Both the position numbers and the translations under genes were made by a program. The notes below the pieces were generated by a model. The model was not told the DNA's origin and ran no database searches. It saw only the letters and a list, made by a program, of their open reading frames with translations. From assembly GCA_948964545.1 (NCBI GenBank), contig CAREDV010000004.1, forward strand, positions 62,001-126,000: a DNA stretch of 64,000 nt, written 5' to 3'. Origin of the DNA: an uncultured bacterium (GTDB lineage Bacteria > Cyanobacteriota > Vampirovibrionia > Gastranaerophilales > Gastranaerophilaceae). This document shows positions 7,572 to 15,760 of the stretch, in pieces; the first letter of the stretch is position 1, and every line of letters starts with the position of its first letter.

Positions 7572-8210
7572 TTAGCCATTCCACTTTGTTCTTGTCGGAA
7601 CGATTGTTACCAATCTGCCTTCACATCCAGGTACTGAACCTTTTACCAATACTAAACCATTAGCTGAATCAACTTTAACTAATTTTAATTTAGTAATAGT
7701 AACTCTTTCGTTACCCATGTTACCTGCCATTCTTTTGCCTTTGATAACACGGCTGGGAGTTGTACCTGCACCGATTGAACCTGGTGCTCTGTGGTTCTTA
7801 GAACCGTGGCCCATAGGTCCTCTTGAGAAGTTCCATCTTTTCACTGTACCTTGGAAACCTTTACCAATTGATTTTCCTGTAACGTCAACTTTTTCTACGT
7901 TTTCAAGAACTGACAATTCGATTTTGTCACCAACTTTGTAGTCTTGAGGGTTTTCTACTCTAAACTCTTGAAGGTGTCTGAAGTTTGCAAGGCTATTTTT
8001 CTTAAAGTGACCCAATTCAGCTTTTGTTAAGTGTTTTTCTTTTGCTGCAATTGTGCCTACCTGAATAGCGTTATAACCATCAGTTTCAACTGTTTTAACC
8101 TGAGTTACAACAGTTTCATCAACTTTGATTACTGTAACAGGAATAGCCAAACCTTGTTCGTCGAAGATTTGAGTCATTCCAACTTTTTTACCTATTACAC
8201 CTAGTGTCAT
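7572..8210 (-). CDS. rplC: 50S ribosomal protein L3
   Basis: The chosen start MTLGVIGKKVGMTQIFDEQG is the conserved L3 opening and has an AGG-type ribosome binding site; the frame extends upstream to 8261 without similarity. The 212-residue product contains the RGPMGHGSKNHRAPGSIG loop near residues 127-144, which reaches the peptidyl transferase centre. L3 is an early 50S assembly protein. Confidence 0.97.
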   Translation of the reverse strand: MTLGVIGKKVGMTQIFDEQGLAIPVTVIKVDETVVTQVKTVETDGYNAIQVGTIAAKEKHLTKAELGHFKKNSLANFRHLQEFRVENPQDYKVGDKIELSVLENVEKVDVTGKSIGKGFQGTVKRWNFSRGPMGHGSKNHRAPGSIGAGTTPSRVIKGKRMAGNMGNERVTITKLKLVKVDSANGLVLVKGSVPGCEGRLVTIVPTRTKWNG

Positions 8211-8454
8211 ATTTTTACCTTTCCTGCTCACCGTACTTGGTACAGACACATTCTGTCCCATTTCCGATTTGCATTTACTCTTGCGAGCGCTACGTCTTTA
8301 CCTAATGAGGATTTTCACCTCTACAACCTTTTGGCTGTACCGTTTGCGGCTTTTTCATATTAACACCTGAGTCCTCTCAAATGTTCTGCCTCAATCGGTC
8401 GCAGTTCACATTACAATGCATAATGCTTATTTAGTTGTCAAATTTTCTGAAGTC

Positions 8455-8772
8455 TTACAGTTTAACTTCGATATCTACACCAGCTGGTAAATCAAGTCTT
8501 CCCAATTCTTCAACTGTTTGTTGTGTAGGTTCGTATATATCAATAATACGCTTATGAGTTCTCATTTCAAAGTGTTCACGAGACTTTTTATCTACGTGAG
8601 GTGAACGCAATACGCAATATATACGTCTTTTAGTAGGTAAAGGAATAGGGCCTGCTACTTTAGCATCTGTTCTTTTTGCTGTTTCTACGATTTTGTCAGA
8701 AGATACGTCAATTAGCTTATGATCGTATGCTTTCAAACAAACTCTGATTCTTTGTCTCTTTGTAGTTGCCAT
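8455..8772 (-). CDS. rpsJ: 30S ribosomal protein S10
   Basis: This 105-residue protein carries RIRVCLKAYDHKLID and GPIPLPTKRRIYCVLRSPHVDKKSREHFEMRTHKR-type segments of S10 (NusE), which also acts in transcription antitermination with NusB. It is the first gene of the cluster. A 244-base spacer without an apparent gene follows it before rplC. Confidence 0.98.
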   Translation of the reverse strand: MATTKRQRIRVCLKAYDHKLIDVSSDKIVETAKRTDAKVAGPIPLPTKRRIYCVLRSPHVDKKSREHFEMRTHKRIIDIYEPTQQTVEELGRLDLPAGVDIEVKL

Positions 8773-8854
8773 TGTGCAATTCCTTTTTCTTTTTTATGTA
8801 TTACTGTGCTTAGACATTCGACTAATGTTTTAGGGTATAATTCCAAGCATATCA

Positions 8855-8883
8855 ATGGTAAAACAAACAAAATCCGCTGTCAA
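8855..8883 (-). promoter_or_regulatory. Sigma-70 type promoter of the S10 cluster
   Basis: On the minus strand TTGACA (8883-8878) is followed after 17 bases by TACCAT (8860-8855), about 83 bases before the rpsJ start. It sits just downstream of the bidirectional terminator that ends minE, as expected for the head of the ribosomal cluster. Confidence 0.75.
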
Positions 8884-8920
8884 CACTGGAATTATAAAAT
8901 TGTATAGATTTGTAAACCAT

Positions 8921-8952
8921 AAAAAAGACTAACCATTTGGTTAGTCTTTTTT
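8921..8952. terminator. Bidirectional terminator between minE and rpsJ
   Basis: A perfect 14-bp stem (AAAAAAGACTAACC with GGTTAGTCTTTTTT) closes an ATTT loop. It overlaps the last codons of minE, so its stem encodes part of the MinE C-terminus. Confidence 0.9.
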
Positions 8953-9414
8953 ATCTTCTTCAATTTCTTCTTGAGGTTCTTCTGTATCAGCAGCTTCTTC
9001 GTCTTCGGAACTTTCCTCATCATCAGAAGTTTGTTCATCTTCTGCTTCATCATCTTTTTCCGAAGTTTCTTCGTTTTGATTATCTTCCTCTGCATCTTCT
9101 TTGGCAAGAGCTTCTTTGATTTCTTCCTCATCTTTTGCTCTAATCACAGGAATTGAAAGCATAAGAGCTACCTGTTCACCATCTTGTTCAAGACTTAAAT
9201 CCAGAGCTTCTTTGTCCATTTCAACATATTTGGAAAGAAGTTCAACGAGTTCTTTTCTCATTCTGTCCATTAATTCAGGTGTTAAATTTGTTCTGTCCTG
9301 CATTAAAACTACACGCAATCTGTTACATGCCGTGTCTTTTGCAGATTCCACTTCTTCTTGTTCTGTTTGGCGGAAGAAACCTAAGACTTTATTATATAAA
9401 TTCTGCAATAACAT
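8941..9414 (-). CDS. minE: Cell division topological specificity factor MinE with acidic tail
   Basis: Residues 1-91 look like MinE: an N-terminal amphipathic segment (MLLQNLYNKVLGFFR), the MinD-contact region RLRVVLMQDRTNLTPELMDRMRKEL, and the C-terminal dimer domain. MinE stimulates MinD ATPase and restricts MinCD to off-centre sites. The protein continues for about 63 residues that are roughly 57% Asp or Glu, making 157 in total against the usual 80-100. It starts one base after the minD stop and its 3' end overlaps a terminator. Confidence 0.93.
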   Translation of the reverse strand: MLLQNLYNKVLGFFRQTEQEEVESAKDTACNRLRVVLMQDRTNLTPELMDRMRKELVELLSKYVEMDKEALDLSLEQDGEQVALMLSIPVIRAKDEEEIKEALAKEDAEEDNQNEETSEKDDEAEDEQTSDDEESSEDEEAADTEEPQEEIEEDKKD

Positions 9415-9415
9415 C

Positions 9416-10228
9416 TTATTTATCTCCTTTCAAACCTGAAAAGAACTTTTTCATTTTAGCAACAAGACCTTTAGGTTCTTCCAAATCCAAAAATGGAACA
9501 TCTTCACCTATAATTCTTCTTGCAACATTGTTGTAAGCTTTTCCTGCTAATGACTTTTCATCATTTACAATCGGTTCGCCTTTATTGGTTGATGTAATAA
9601 TACCTGTATCTTCAGGAATTATACCGATTAAATCAGCTGAAAGTATTTCAACAACGTCATCTACACTCATCATATCGTTTGATTTGATTAGATTTGGACG
9701 AACTCTGTTTAGCAATAGTTTATAAGATTTTATTTCTTCTTTAGCTTCCAAAAGTCCGATAATTCTGTCAGCATCGCGAACAGCAGACATTTCAGGAGTT
9801 GTTACAACAATCGCTTCTGATGCACCTGCAACTGCGTTTTGGAAACCTTGTTCAATACCTGCAGGGCAGTCTACGAGAATAAAATCAAAATCTTTTTGTA
9901 ATTTTTCGCAAATATCTTTCAATTGTTCTTCTGTAACTGCAGTTTTATCTCTTGTCTGCGCTGCAGCTAAAAGACATAAGTTAGGATTTTTCTTATCTTT
10001 TACGAGAGCTTGTTTAAGCTTGCAGCGTTCTTCAACAACGTCAACGATTGTATAAACAATTCTGTTTTCCAAACCTAATAAAAGGTCTAAATTTCTTAAT
10101 CCCAAGTCGGTATCAATCATAACAACTTTCTTGCCTGTTTTGGCAAGAGCTGTTCCTATGTTGGCATTAGTAGTCGTTTTACCTACACCGCCTTTACCGG
10201 ATGTTATTACAATAACTCGTCCGCTCAT
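9416..10228 (-). CDS. minD: Septum site-determining ATPase MinD
   Basis: The 270-residue ParA-family ATPase has the deviant Walker A motif GKGGVGKTT at residues 11-19 and MIDTDLGLRNLD-type switch regions. The C-terminal GLVAKMKKFFSGLKG forms the amphipathic membrane-targeting helix. It recruits MinC and MinE to the membrane. Order minC-minD-minE is standard. Confidence 0.97.
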   Translation of the reverse strand: MSGRVIVITSGKGGVGKTTTNANIGTALAKTGKKVVMIDTDLGLRNLDLLLGLENRIVYTIVDVVEERCKLKQALVKDKKNPNLCLLAAAQTRDKTAVTEEQLKDICEKLQKDFDFILVDCPAGIEQGFQNAVAGASEAIVVTTPEMSAVRDADRIIGLLEAKEEIKSYKLLLNRVRPNLIKSNDMMSVDDVVEILSADLIGIIPEDTGIITSTNKGEPIVNDEKSLAGKAYNNVARRIIGEDVPFLDLEEPKGLVAKMKKFFSGLKGDK

Positions 10229-10241
10229 TATTTCTCCTTTT

Positions 10242-11195
10242 TTATTCGTGTATTTTGTGTATAAAAATCTGTTTTTTTCTTATGCAGGCTTCTTCTGGCA
10301 CAAACGTATCCGTTTTTTGAATATACGGAATATTTGCACTATCAGGACGTCTTGCAAAGACATCAGCAATTCTCAATTGAATTGCGTTCATTTTCAATGC
10401 TCTTATTCTTGCATAATTATTTCCCGCACTTCCTGCATGGGCAATCCCGCCTAAAATACCCCAAACCGTAATATCACCTTTAGCAATAATTTCTGAACCT
10501 GGATTTGCATCACCAATAATTACAATATTACCGTCTGAAGAAATGCTCTGGCCTGAACGCAGGGTTCTTTGAATATAAAGTGTCGGGAGTTTTTCGGTTT
10601 CCCTCAAAGCTTTTCTGACATCATCAAGGTCAAAATCAATTTCTTCGATTTCGTCACCTTCAATTTTATTTGCATTTTCAAGTTTTTCATTAAAATCATC
10701 CTGAGAAGTTTCTTCAACTACAGGTGCTTCAATAGTTTCAACAGGTTCGGGGATAATTTCTACAACTTCCTGAACCATTTCGGAAGTATTTTCAACATGC
10801 CCGAAGGTTTTGATTTCAGTGCCCTCGTCGCCGAAAATTTTGTCTAAAGCTTTTTCTAATTCCTTGTTTACAGTATCTTGATCAGTATTAAATTCAGGTG
10901 TTGGAACTTTATTTTCCAATACTGAAACTTCAATATTCATATCTTGTGCAGATTTTGAAGTAACATCAGAACTTGTGCTTACAAACTCAATTTCAGAATT
11001 CATAGATTCTACTAGAGCCTTAATACTTGTAAGTTCTGTCACGCTTAAATCTACAGAACCCAATTTTAAGCATACTCTCTTGCACTGTGCATCAGGCAAG
11101 TCTAAAATCCTTGAAAGTTCATAAATAATTTCTGAGGTTTTGCTCGCATTGCTGACATCAACAATAAAACCATTTTCAATGTATCCCTTATCCAT
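10242..11195 (-). CDS. minC: Septum inhibitor MinC
   Basis: The C-terminal domain (about residues 205-310; RTLRSGQSISSDGNIVIIGD and GDITVWGILGGIAHAG) is the diagnostic MinC beta-helix that binds MinD and the FtsZ tail. Residues 1-90 match the N-terminal FtsZ-inhibiting domain. The linker (about 95-200) is long and acidic, making 317 residues against the usual 220-280. It is first in the min operon, 13 bases before minD. Confidence 0.94.
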   Translation of the reverse strand: MDKGYIENGFIVDVSNASKTSEIIYELSRILDLPDAQCKRVCLKLGSVDLSVTELTSIKALVESMNSEIEFVSTSSDVTSKSAQDMNIEVSVLENKVPTPEFNTDQDTVNKELEKALDKIFGDEGTEIKTFGHVENTSEMVQEVVEIIPEPVETIEAPVVEETSQDDFNEKLENANKIEGDEIEEIDFDLDDVRKALRETEKLPTLYIQRTLRSGQSISSDGNIVIIGDANPGSEIIAKGDITVWGILGGIAHAGSAGNNYARIRALKMNAIQLRIADVFARRPDSANIPYIQKTDTFVPEEACIRKKQIFIHKIHE

Positions 11196-11335
11196 TTTTG
11201 TTCCTTCCGCTTTAAACTATAAATACATGAATACATGAACATTTCGGAACATCAATGAAATATTTAGTTTAGTTAAGCAACAGAATAATTCTTATAGGCG
11301 TGGATACAAATGAAACTTTAAAAACGTAAAATATT

Positions 11336-12193
11336 TTAAGCTAATTGAGTTTCAATTTGATTAGCAAAAGTATTTACAGCTTTTGCCCAGCTAGAATTTC
11401 CCCCAGTTTTATCGGTAGGATCAGATGCAGGACAGTATCTTGCATTAATTTGATATAATTTAGTCAGCCCCTTATCCAAATAACCTTTTTTCAAGAAACT
11501 GCCCATATAATCTATACATTCTGCAACAGATGAGAATGTTCTAAATTCTGTTGAACCTGAAATACGAACTCCGCCGATATTATTTTTATTTTTTGCTAAA
11601 TTGCTTTTTCCGTGTCCTGATTCATTAACACATATAGCTGCCAGGACTGACGCGCTTATTCCATATTTATTTTGTGCATTAATAAAGGCTTGTCCCTGCC
11701 CCTCAAGCACACCCTTACCGCGCAAATATTTATTCAAATCTTCTGCTGTACCTCTGTATAAAACAGTCGCATCTTTTGTATAATTTCCGTAAATTTTTTG
11801 CAGTTTTTCATTCGACATACCATTATATCCTGATGCACTTAGATAATTAGATTTTGCAAAACCGCCTTTACCTTCATTGTTTAAACTAAAACTGCTAAAT
11901 ATGTTATTATATGCAGGTTGATTGAAATTGAATAAAGACGGCATTGCAGGCATTCTATAAGATTGTGCGAATATTGACTGCATAGGATAAGCCTGAGGCA
12001 TCGTCATAATTGGCTGAGGCATAGTATACTGAGACATCCTCATTTGAGGCTGTGCAAAAAGATTATTCATCATATTTGACAACATGCCAAACATCATCAT
12101 ATTGCCGAAAAAATTATCGTTTTTATTGCAAAAACATCCGCCCATAAACGGATTATTCATATATCTGTAAAAACTATTACCGCAATAATACAT
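11336..12193 (-). CDS. Glucosaminidase-family (GH73-like) cell-wall hydrolase with Met/Gln/Pro-rich N-terminus
   Basis: The C-terminal half (about residues 150-285) matches mannosyl-glycoprotein endo-beta-N-acetylglucosaminidase/FlgJ-type domains: NAQNKYGISASVLAAICVNESGHGKSNLA-like, with Glu191 as likely catalytic acid, then NNIGG. Residues 1-110 are a low-complexity Met, Asn, Pro and Gln stretch. No signal peptide is evident. I chose ATG 12193 because a GGGGA ribosome binding site precedes it; the frame extends to 12286. It probably cleaves peptidoglycan, and how it reaches the wall is unclear. Confidence 0.8.
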   Translation of the reverse strand: MYYCGNSFYRYMNNPFMGGCFCNKNDNFFGNMMMFGMLSNMMNNLFAQPQMRMSQYTMPQPIMTMPQAYPMQSIFAQSYRMPAMPSLFNFNQPAYNNIFSSFSLNNEGKGGFAKSNYLSASGYNGMSNEKLQKIYGNYTKDATVLYRGTAEDLNKYLRGKGVLEGQGQAFINAQNKYGISASVLAAICVNESGHGKSNLAKNKNNIGGVRISGSTEFRTFSSVAECIDYMGSFLKKGYLDKGLTKLYQINARYCPASDPTDKTGGNSSWAKAVNTFANQIETQLA

Positions 12194-12351
12194 AATATCC
12201 CCGTAATTATCCCCTGTATATATATAAAGTATATTGACCTGAAATAATTGATAAAAGCATGCAAGTATGTTAAAATTTGTTAACAATTACCCTCTTTTAA
12301 CTGATGTGAATTAATATTTTTATTATATGATAGTTCTAAGGGCAGGATATT

Positions 12352-13044
12352 ATGATTTTTAATGAAACCAAAACTCATGAAATTACGGTCGACGTAGTTA
12401 TTGTAACTCTTAAAAACGATGCATTGCAGGTATTACTTGTAAAACGTACCAATGAACCATTTAAGGATAAATGGGCAATCCCAGGCGGATATGTAAGATT
12501 ATCCGAAAACCTTGACCAGGCGGCTTTAAGAGTATTGAAAGAACGTACAAATGTAGATAACATTTATCTTGAACAACTGTATACATTTGGGGATCCTCTC
12601 CGCCACCCGAATTCAAGGGTTATAACATGTGCATACTTTGCACTTGTAAGAGCAGAGGATATTCAAATTGTTACAACACCCGAACTGGGCTGGCATAAAA
12701 TTTCTGACTTGCCGCCTTTAGCATTCGACCACAAAGAAATCATCGAGTATTCCATGAAAAGAACACGTGAAAGATTAGAACTTTGCCCTGTTGCATATCA
12801 GCTTTTAAACGAAAAATTTACTCTGACAGAAATGCAGAGAGCATACGAGTTGATTATGCGCAAAAAACTTGATAAAAGAAACTTCAGAAAAAAAGCTCTT
12901 TGTACAGACGGACTTATTGAACTTGATGAATACACAAAATCATCTTCAAAAAGACCCGCAAGATTATACACTTTCGAAAATATAAAATTGAATTCTAAAA
13001 GAGCCCATTTCATTTCTAAAAAAAAGGAGAAAATTAAATGTTAG
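12352..13044 (+). CDS. NrtR-like regulator: degenerate Nudix domain plus winged helix
   Basis: The 230-residue protein has an N-terminal Nudix fold (residues 10-140) and a C-terminal winged-helix-like segment (about 150-215). In the Nudix box at 46-68 the catalytic REUxEE signature reads RVLKER, so two of the usual metal-binding Glu residues are gone. This is the known state of NrtR transcription factors, which sense ADP-ribose and control NAD genes. A palindrome upstream of nadA in this window could be its target, but nothing links the two directly. Its last bases overlap the secG start. Confidence 0.7.
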   Translation: MIFNETKTHEITVDVVIVTLKNDALQVLLVKRTNEPFKDKWAIPGGYVRLSENLDQAALRVLKERTNVDNIYLEQLYTFGDPLRHPNSRVITCAYFALVRAEDIQIVTTPELGWHKISDLPPLAFDHKEIIEYSMKRTRERLELCPVAYQLLNEKFTLTEMQRAYELIMRKKLDKRNFRKKALCTDGLIELDEYTKSSSKRPARLYTFENIKLNSKRAHFISKKKEKIKC

Positions 13045-13265
13045 TAAACTTTATTTGGGCTGTACAAATAATTTCAGCATTATTGTTAGTTATTTTAATT
13101 CTGCTTCATTCACCTAAAGGTGACGGTATTGCTGGGATTGGCGGAGCATCACATGTTTTTGCTTCACAAAAAAGTGCTGAAAAAGGATTGAACAAATTAA
13201 CAGGAATTGTATCCGCAATATTTTTAATCTGCACATTCCTTTTAGGCTTTGGAATTATTCATTAA
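13038..13265 (+). CDS. secG: Protein translocase subunit SecG
   Basis: This 75-residue protein has two hydrophobic helices (about 5-22 and 54-73) around the conserved LLHSPKGDGIAGIGGASHVF loop, typical of SecG in the SecYEG channel. The AAGGAG ribosome binding site lies within the end of the upstream gene, whose stop it overlaps. The next gene starts on its stop codon (TAATG). Confidence 0.93.
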   Translation: MLVNFIWAVQIISALLLVILILLHSPKGDGIAGIGGASHVFASQKSAEKGLNKLTGIVSAIFLICTFLLGFGIIH

Positions 13266-13966
13266 TGAATATACTTATTACAGGTGCATCAAAAGGCATT
13301 GGAAATGCTATTGCAAAAGAACTCCAAGAAGTTGGAGAAGTTTTTGTTACAGGAAGAAACGAACAGGCATTAGCGGCTTGTAATGCAAAAGGATTCTGCG
13401 TCTGTGATTTGTCAAAAGATATTAATGAACTTGCAAAGTTTATTGTTGATAAAAATATAGATGTACTTATAAACAATGCAGGCGAATATGTTTATGGCGG
13501 TCTGGAAACCCTCGAAACTGCTGATATCCAAAGGATTTATCAGACAAACCTTGTTGCTCCCGCATATTTGATTTCAAAAGCAATCCCGCATATGAAAGGT
13601 CAAAGATGGGGAAGAATTATAAATATCGGTTCAATTTCAGGTGTAATGGGCGAGGCTTATGCAAGCGTTTATTCATCTTCCAAATCAGGTTTAATAGGGC
13701 TTACAAAAGCTCTGGCGCTTGAACTTGCCGAATATGAAATTACAGTTAACACAATTAACCCAGGTTGGGTTGAAACAGAACTCGGGATGAATTCTATAGA
13801 AGAAAGCGAGTTTTCTAAAGACGAAATTTTGCAATGTATTCCGCAGAAACGCTTTGTAAAACCAGAAGAAGTTGCTAAACTTTGCAAATACTTGGTTTCA
13901 TCAGATGCCAAAGGAATTACAGGGCAATCTATAAACCTATGTGCAGGGTTAAGTGTTGGTATTTAA
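13265..13966 (+). CDS. Short-chain dehydrogenase/reductase (FabG-like)
   Basis: This 233-residue classical SDR has TGASKGIG at residues 6-13 (NADP or NAD binding), NNAG at 70-73, catalytic Ser near 123 and YSSSK at 136-140. Substrate is not visible; 3-oxoacyl-ACP reductase is one option. The ATG overlaps the secG stop, so it is translated from the same mRNA. Confidence 0.85.
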   Translation: MNILITGASKGIGNAIAKELQEVGEVFVTGRNEQALAACNAKGFCVCDLSKDINELAKFIVDKNIDVLINNAGEYVYGGLETLETADIQRIYQTNLVAPAYLISKAIPHMKGQRWGRIINIGSISGVMGEAYASVYSSSKSGLIGLTKALALELAEYEITVNTINPGWVETELGMNSIEESEFSKDEILQCIPQKRFVKPEEVAKLCKYLVSSDAKGITGQSINLCAGLSVGI

Positions 13967-13985
13967 ACTAATGGAGAAATGTTAT

Positions 13986-14750
13986 ATGTTAAGATTGTTT
14001 ACTCAGAATTGCCCCCCCCCCGAGCAGAAGCAGGAGCGTTTATCGCGAGGCGCAGTCTTAGCATTCACACTTGCAGAAGTCTTAATTACATTAGGAATTA
14101 TAGGAGTTGTGGCTGCCTTAACTATTCCTAATTTAGCTGCAAATCATAAAGAAAAACAAACTATTTCTAAGTTAAAAAAGGTGTACAGTACTTTTTCTAA
14201 TGCCTATATGATGACAATTAACGAATATGGAACACCTGACACTTGGGATGAAATAAATTTTGCGCCAGATCGTACAAAAGTTTTTTGGGATAGATTAAAA
14301 CCCACTCTTAAGTTTTTAAAAGAATGCAATTCTAATAACAGGTTTAAATGTTGGGATGCAGACAATTATTTTATATACTTAAACGGGGATTCTACTCAGA
14401 ATCATATACACAACGGAAAGCAAATAACAGCTGTACTTAATGACGGTACAATGATTGCTTTCAATGCAGGTGTTTATTATGATACAGGATGTGCTAGAAA
14501 CGGTGATTACTTTGCCTGCGCAGATTTGACCGTCAAAACCGATAATTCTCAAAAACAAGTTTACGGCAAAAATATTTTTGCATTCAGATTCGAACACAAT
14601 ATACTTGTACCTTCTGGAAAAAAATCCGAACCAAACGATTGTTATAGTAACTCTACAGGATGTACTGCCTGGGTCATATTTAATGGAAACATGGATTATT
14701 TAAGATGTAAAGATGACCTTTCCTGGAGCGGAAAATCAAAATGCAATTAG
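13986..14750 (+). CDS. Type IV pilin-like protein with C10 tract before the prepilin motif
   Basis: The AFTLAEVLITLGIIGVVAAL segment (F27, E31) is the class III signal of type IV pilins and pseudopilins: prepilin peptidase should cleave before Phe27, and Glu31 is the Glu5 of the mature protein. The rest has Cys-rich regions with no recognised fold. The start at 13986 has a GGAG nine bases upstream; an upstream GTG is in frame. Codons 9-12 are a run of ten C. A one-base loss brings a stop within about a dozen codons and a one-base gain within about 40. Its stop overlaps the convergent glycosyltransferase gene. Confidence 0.85.
   Translation: MLRLFTQNCPPPEQKQERLSRGAVLAFTLAEVLITLGIIGVVAALTIPNLAANHKEKQTISKLKKVYSTFSNAYMMTINEYGTPDTWDEINFAPDRTKVFWDRLKPTLKFLKECNSNNRFKCWDADNYFIYLNGDSTQNHIHNGKQITAVLNDGTMIAFNAGVYYDTGCARNGDYFACADLTVKTDNSQKQVYGKNIFAFRFEHNILVPSGKKSEPNDCYSNSTGCTAWVIFNGNMDYLRCKDDLSWSGKSKCN
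14012..14021 (+). repeat. Homopolymeric C10 tract in a pilin-like gene
   Basis: Ten consecutive C, preceded by TTG and followed by GAGCAG, encode part of Cys-Pro-Pro-Pro. Long C runs are rare in AT-rich DNA and are hotspots for slipped-strand mispairing. Confidence 0.9.
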
Positions 14751-15718
14751 TTAATATATTTTACTATATCTTCGGCAGTAATCTTTAAACAATCAAGATT
14801 TTCACATGTTGTCTGCCTATGTTCCCATAAACATGGTTTTATTGGACAAGTATCTTTTGCTTTAATAGGAGTTACCAAATCTGACTGCGGGATTAACTTT
14901 TTATCATCAGTAGGGCCAAAAATCACATAAGTTTTTGTTTTCATAGCAACTCCAGCATGCAATGGAGCAGAATCTGAGCATATAAACTGTTCTGCTTTTC
15001 CAATTAAAACCGCCAAATCTTTAAGACTTCTTGTTTTACCGTAGAAATCCTCAAAACCTTTGGTATTATTACGTATAGCATCAATCACTTCAACATCATC
15101 AGGGCCGCCTGCTAAAATTACATGCTTGCCTTTTTTTACAAGCAGGTCGATAGTTTGCGCCCAAATATCTGCGGATATGGTTTTAACCATTCCCTTTTGA
15201 ACACTCATTTTACTGACACCTGGATGGATTAAAACCGAATTAGGAATTTTTACCTGCGTTTCTACATCTATTTCAGGCAAATATGTTTTATGATTTGTAA
15301 TCGGTGTTACTAAATCATGATACATTGCACAGGCATATTGATTTTTATTTAGCGGAACAGCTTTGGTCAAAAGTTTTTCGCTTAAATTACCTGTATAATA
15401 CCCGTAACGTTTTTTAATTCCAGTCATAAAAAGCAAAAGACTTATAAGCTTATTTCCGCCTGATGAAATAACTATATCAAACTTGCCTTTTCGTGCCAAG
15501 AAAACAAGTTTCAAAAGTTCTGCATATTTATTTTTGCCTTTAACATCAATCAAAAATAAATCATCAATTATATTCGTTAAATCCTTAACACTTTTGCTTC
15601 TGGGCTCAAGCGCTAGAGTAATCTTCGAATCAGGATATTCTTTTTTTAAAGATATAAGTGCAGGCAAGAAAAATATTTCATCACCTATTCCGCCAAAATT
15701 TACTGCCAATATATTCAT
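14747..15718 (-). CDS. Glycosyltransferase family 9 (heptosyltransferase-like)
   Basis: The 323-residue GT-B protein starts MNILAVNFGGIGDEIFFLPAL and carries the GT9 C-terminal motifs FGPTDDKKLIP and ICSDSAPLHAGVAM. Family members transfer heptose or similar sugars from ADP-sugars to LPS core. ATG 15718 has no ribosome binding site, and a TATAAT lies only six bases upstream. The alternative start at 15733 lies inside that box. Confidence 0.85.
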   Translation of the reverse strand: MNILAVNFGGIGDEIFFLPALISLKKEYPDSKITLALEPRSKSVKDLTNIIDDLFLIDVKGKNKYAELLKLVFLARKGKFDIVISSGGNKLISLLLFMTGIKKRYGYYTGNLSEKLLTKAVPLNKNQYACAMYHDLVTPITNHKTYLPEIDVETQVKIPNSVLIHPGVSKMSVQKGMVKTISADIWAQTIDLLVKKGKHVILAGGPDDVEVIDAIRNNTKGFEDFYGKTRSLKDLAVLIGKAEQFICSDSAPLHAGVAMKTKTYVIFGPTDDKKLIPQSDLVTPIKAKDTCPIKPCLWEHRQTTCENLDCLKITAEDIVKYIN

Positions 15719-15760
15719 ATTTGAATTATACAATAAAAATATTTGTAGTATTATAAATTT

